From the NCBI GenBank assembly GCA_018881555.1, contig JACAXG010000033.1:6778979-6842978 (forward strand): a stretch of 64,000 nt of DNA, in the 5' to 3' direction. Position 1 is the first letter of the stretch; the number at the start of each line of letters is the position of its first letter. Shown one piece after another: positions 62,301-64,000 of this stretch. Source of the DNA: Amblyornis subalaris (taxonomy: Eukaryota; Chordata; Aves; Passeriformes; Ptilonorhynchidae). The translations under genes were made by a program, and so were the position numbers. The notes beneath the pieces are model-generated. The model made no database searches, was not told the origin of the DNA, and saw only the letters and a program-made list of their open reading frames with translations.

Positions 62301-64000
62301 AGGCGTAACAATAAGTTGTGTAAGATAATAAAGAAAAATAGAATGGTGAGCGTGTTGTTTTGCCCACTCTGGTCAATAAATAATTTCAGTAATGTTGTGA
62401 ATATCATCCATCTTATATACCACATCAAGTGAGACCAAAGACCTAAGACCTGTTGCTACCTGGCTTCCTTCAGAGCCTCTCCTCACTCATGTCCATCGTG
62501 GCACCTCTGCTTCCTTTGCCTAGTGCCCTTCTTGCTTAATCAAACTGTCGTGCCCTTCCCCATCACCACTGCAGTGCCAGAAGCCGAGCTCTGCTGAAGA
62601 GGATGGGCAACAAGCCACAAGTTTCAACACAGCCAAGATTTTGCTTGAGCTAAGAGTACAGTTTTGCCATGTTTGGCAGGCAAGCCCTGCTTGCTCCGTC
62701 TGCCAGAGTGGCAGAGAGGGAAGCATCTGGAAACAGTGTCGGAGCTTCCGCCTTCTCCTCACTGGGTTACACTCATTCTGCCAGCCTTGGGGTTGTAGTG
62801 GGCACAGAAATAGCACAGAGATGGGTTCAGAATAAAAACCTAGGTAGATAGGCAGACAGCTTTTGGCCAGAGCAGTAATAATAATTTCTGGTAATAGAAA
62901 TTGTCACAATGGTGCCTGCCAAGGGATGTAAACAGTTATCAGGCATGAAAATTTTTAACGGGTAAGAGATACGGCAGCAAGATAAAACTAGAAGTTGAAA
63001 TGTGCTCTGTGAATCCTCTAGGGTATCTCATGGTCAAACCAGAAGCTTGTTGTTTGTTTTTCCCACAAAATGTGGCAGATCCTGCATGGTCATTCTTGAC
63101 TGTAATGTTCATGATTTCAGAGAACATGCCATTAAAAAATAATATAATTTATTTTCTTGAACCACTTACAATATTCCATCTACTTATTATTAGGAATAAA
63201 AATGTTTCCTTCATGTTTTAAATTAAAAATGGCAAGCTTATTAATGATAGAGAAACTCTACAAAATTATTCTTTTTGAAATATTAACATTGTAAACCTTT
63301 TCCCAGCAGTATATAAAGCAAACACTTCACAATGACATTTTGTTGCCAGATTTTGAGTTTTGATTAAGTCAGGCTTATGAGATGGTGTTTTTTACCAAAC
63401 CAGTAATTCTCGTTTGAATACTGCTAATCTTTTGACTTTAAAATGCAAATTCAATATAAACTAAGAGAGGCTTCAGCTGTTGTAACAGAATATCAAAACC
63501 ATATGCAATTTTTTTTATTAGAATTTATTTATCTGACAACTTAAATGACTTCTATGTCAAACTTGAGTGGATTAATTTGGTTGACAACAGTTGGAAATGA
63601 GCATTGACTCTTTTTAAAATAAAAGCTGAGCTTTATGCCTTTGTAGTATAGAAGATAAAGAAAAATTAGATATTAAACTATCTCACCCATCTGATTGTGA
63701 AATAATGACCTTTTTGTTTAGAAATCTTTTCCCTATAAATCTTCACTTGTAATTACAAAGGGTGCACATGACTAATGAAAATCAGAAGTCATGAACTATA
63801 AGTCTATTGCACTCTAAAATAGTTCCTGCATGGAATTCCTTTTGCATCCGTGTATTTGTTTAGGTTTTTTCACATCTAAAAGCAAGACCATCTACTCTAT
63901 TTGATCCTAATCCCTTTAAAGCCCACTTTTCCACTTGGGTTAAGGGAACTGAAAATGTGTTTCAGGTTTCAGATGAAGAAACAAGATGTGCCACAGACAC
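56351..64000. other. AT-rich intron 1, no gene seen
   Basis: AT-rich intron with a few GC-balanced stretches (about 58100-58250, 61000-61300 and 62460-62830). Short open frames in these stretches overlap on both strands and match no family that I know. No repeat family or RNA gene is recognised, and no NALF1 exon 2 is seen. Confidence 0.55.

Larger units (their letters stand above)
11613..64000 (+). other. NALF1: NALF1 intron 1 (5' part, continues beyond window)
   Basis: The intron begins at the donor GTAGGG. An open frame runs 72 codons past the donor to a stop ending at 11831, but its composition is generic GC-rich island sequence, not NALF1. The family's next coding segment should continue the cysteine-rich domain directly after SCPEDCK. 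No open frame in the remaining 52 kb carries such a segment, so no acceptor for exon 2 is present here. The first intron of human NALF1 is, as I recall, hundreds of kilobases, consistent with this. It may host enhancers or intronic transcripts that cannot be called from sequence alone. Confidence 0.85.

Noticed and set aside
61000..62830. Possible exon or pseudogene in GC-balanced intronic stretches
   Set aside because: Pyrimidine tracts followed by AG occur, for example near 60990, but open frames are short, overlap on both strands and match no family.
1..64000. CRISPR arrays, operons, tRNA or rRNA genes
   Set aside because: The DNA is vertebrate nuclear sequence. No regularly spaced repeats, no tRNA internal promoter pair with a cloverleaf and no rRNA-like blocks were seen.

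Overview
The window looks like avian nuclear DNA. It is AT-rich and gene-poor, with few repeats. The interspersed repeats I recognise are three CR1 LINE 3' fragments of the bird type, one ERVL-type solo LTR of a kind common in bird genomes, and one very old L3/CR1-like LINE remnant. I saw no Alu, B1/B2 or L1-like sequence, which argues against a mammal. The species cannot be fixed from the sequence. Five isolated ambiguous bases (16480, 17333, 21158, 31183, 31767) suggest an assembly with low-quality or ambiguous consensus positions.

There is one recognisable protein-coding gene: the first coding exon of NALF1 (FAM155A), on the + strand at 10791-11612. It encodes the N-terminal 274 residues of NALCN channel auxiliary factor 1, an ER/plasma-membrane partner of the sodium leak channel NALCN. 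The exon ends at a clean splice donor (AAG|GTAGGG, phase 0). I find no later NALF1 exon, so 11613-64000 is read as the 5' part of a very long first intron.

Layout: 1-9.7 kb is AT-rich 5' flank with one minus-strand solo LTR (about 3.26-3.77 kb). 9.77-12.2 kb is a strong CpG island holding the probable promoter (CCAAT box and a YY1-type AAGATGGCGGC element), a long leader full of short upstream ORFs and simple repeats (CTC/TCC, CAC, and an 87-nt pure purine run), the coding exon and the start of intron 1. 13.55-13.97 kb is an isolated GC-rich patch with a GGGCT pentamer minisatellite. 14-64 kb is AT-rich intron with small microsatellites, the old LINE remnant (28.1-28.5 kb) and three CR1 fragments (37.9, 53.5 and 56.2 kb), all on the minus strand.

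I did not find a novel multi-gene system. The most interesting signals are in the NALF1 leader: a 24-codon upstream ORF whose TGA overlaps the NALF1 ATG as ATGA, several further uORFs, and the long homopurine tract just upstream. The coding exon also lacks the long glutamine tract that I recall in the mammalian protein.
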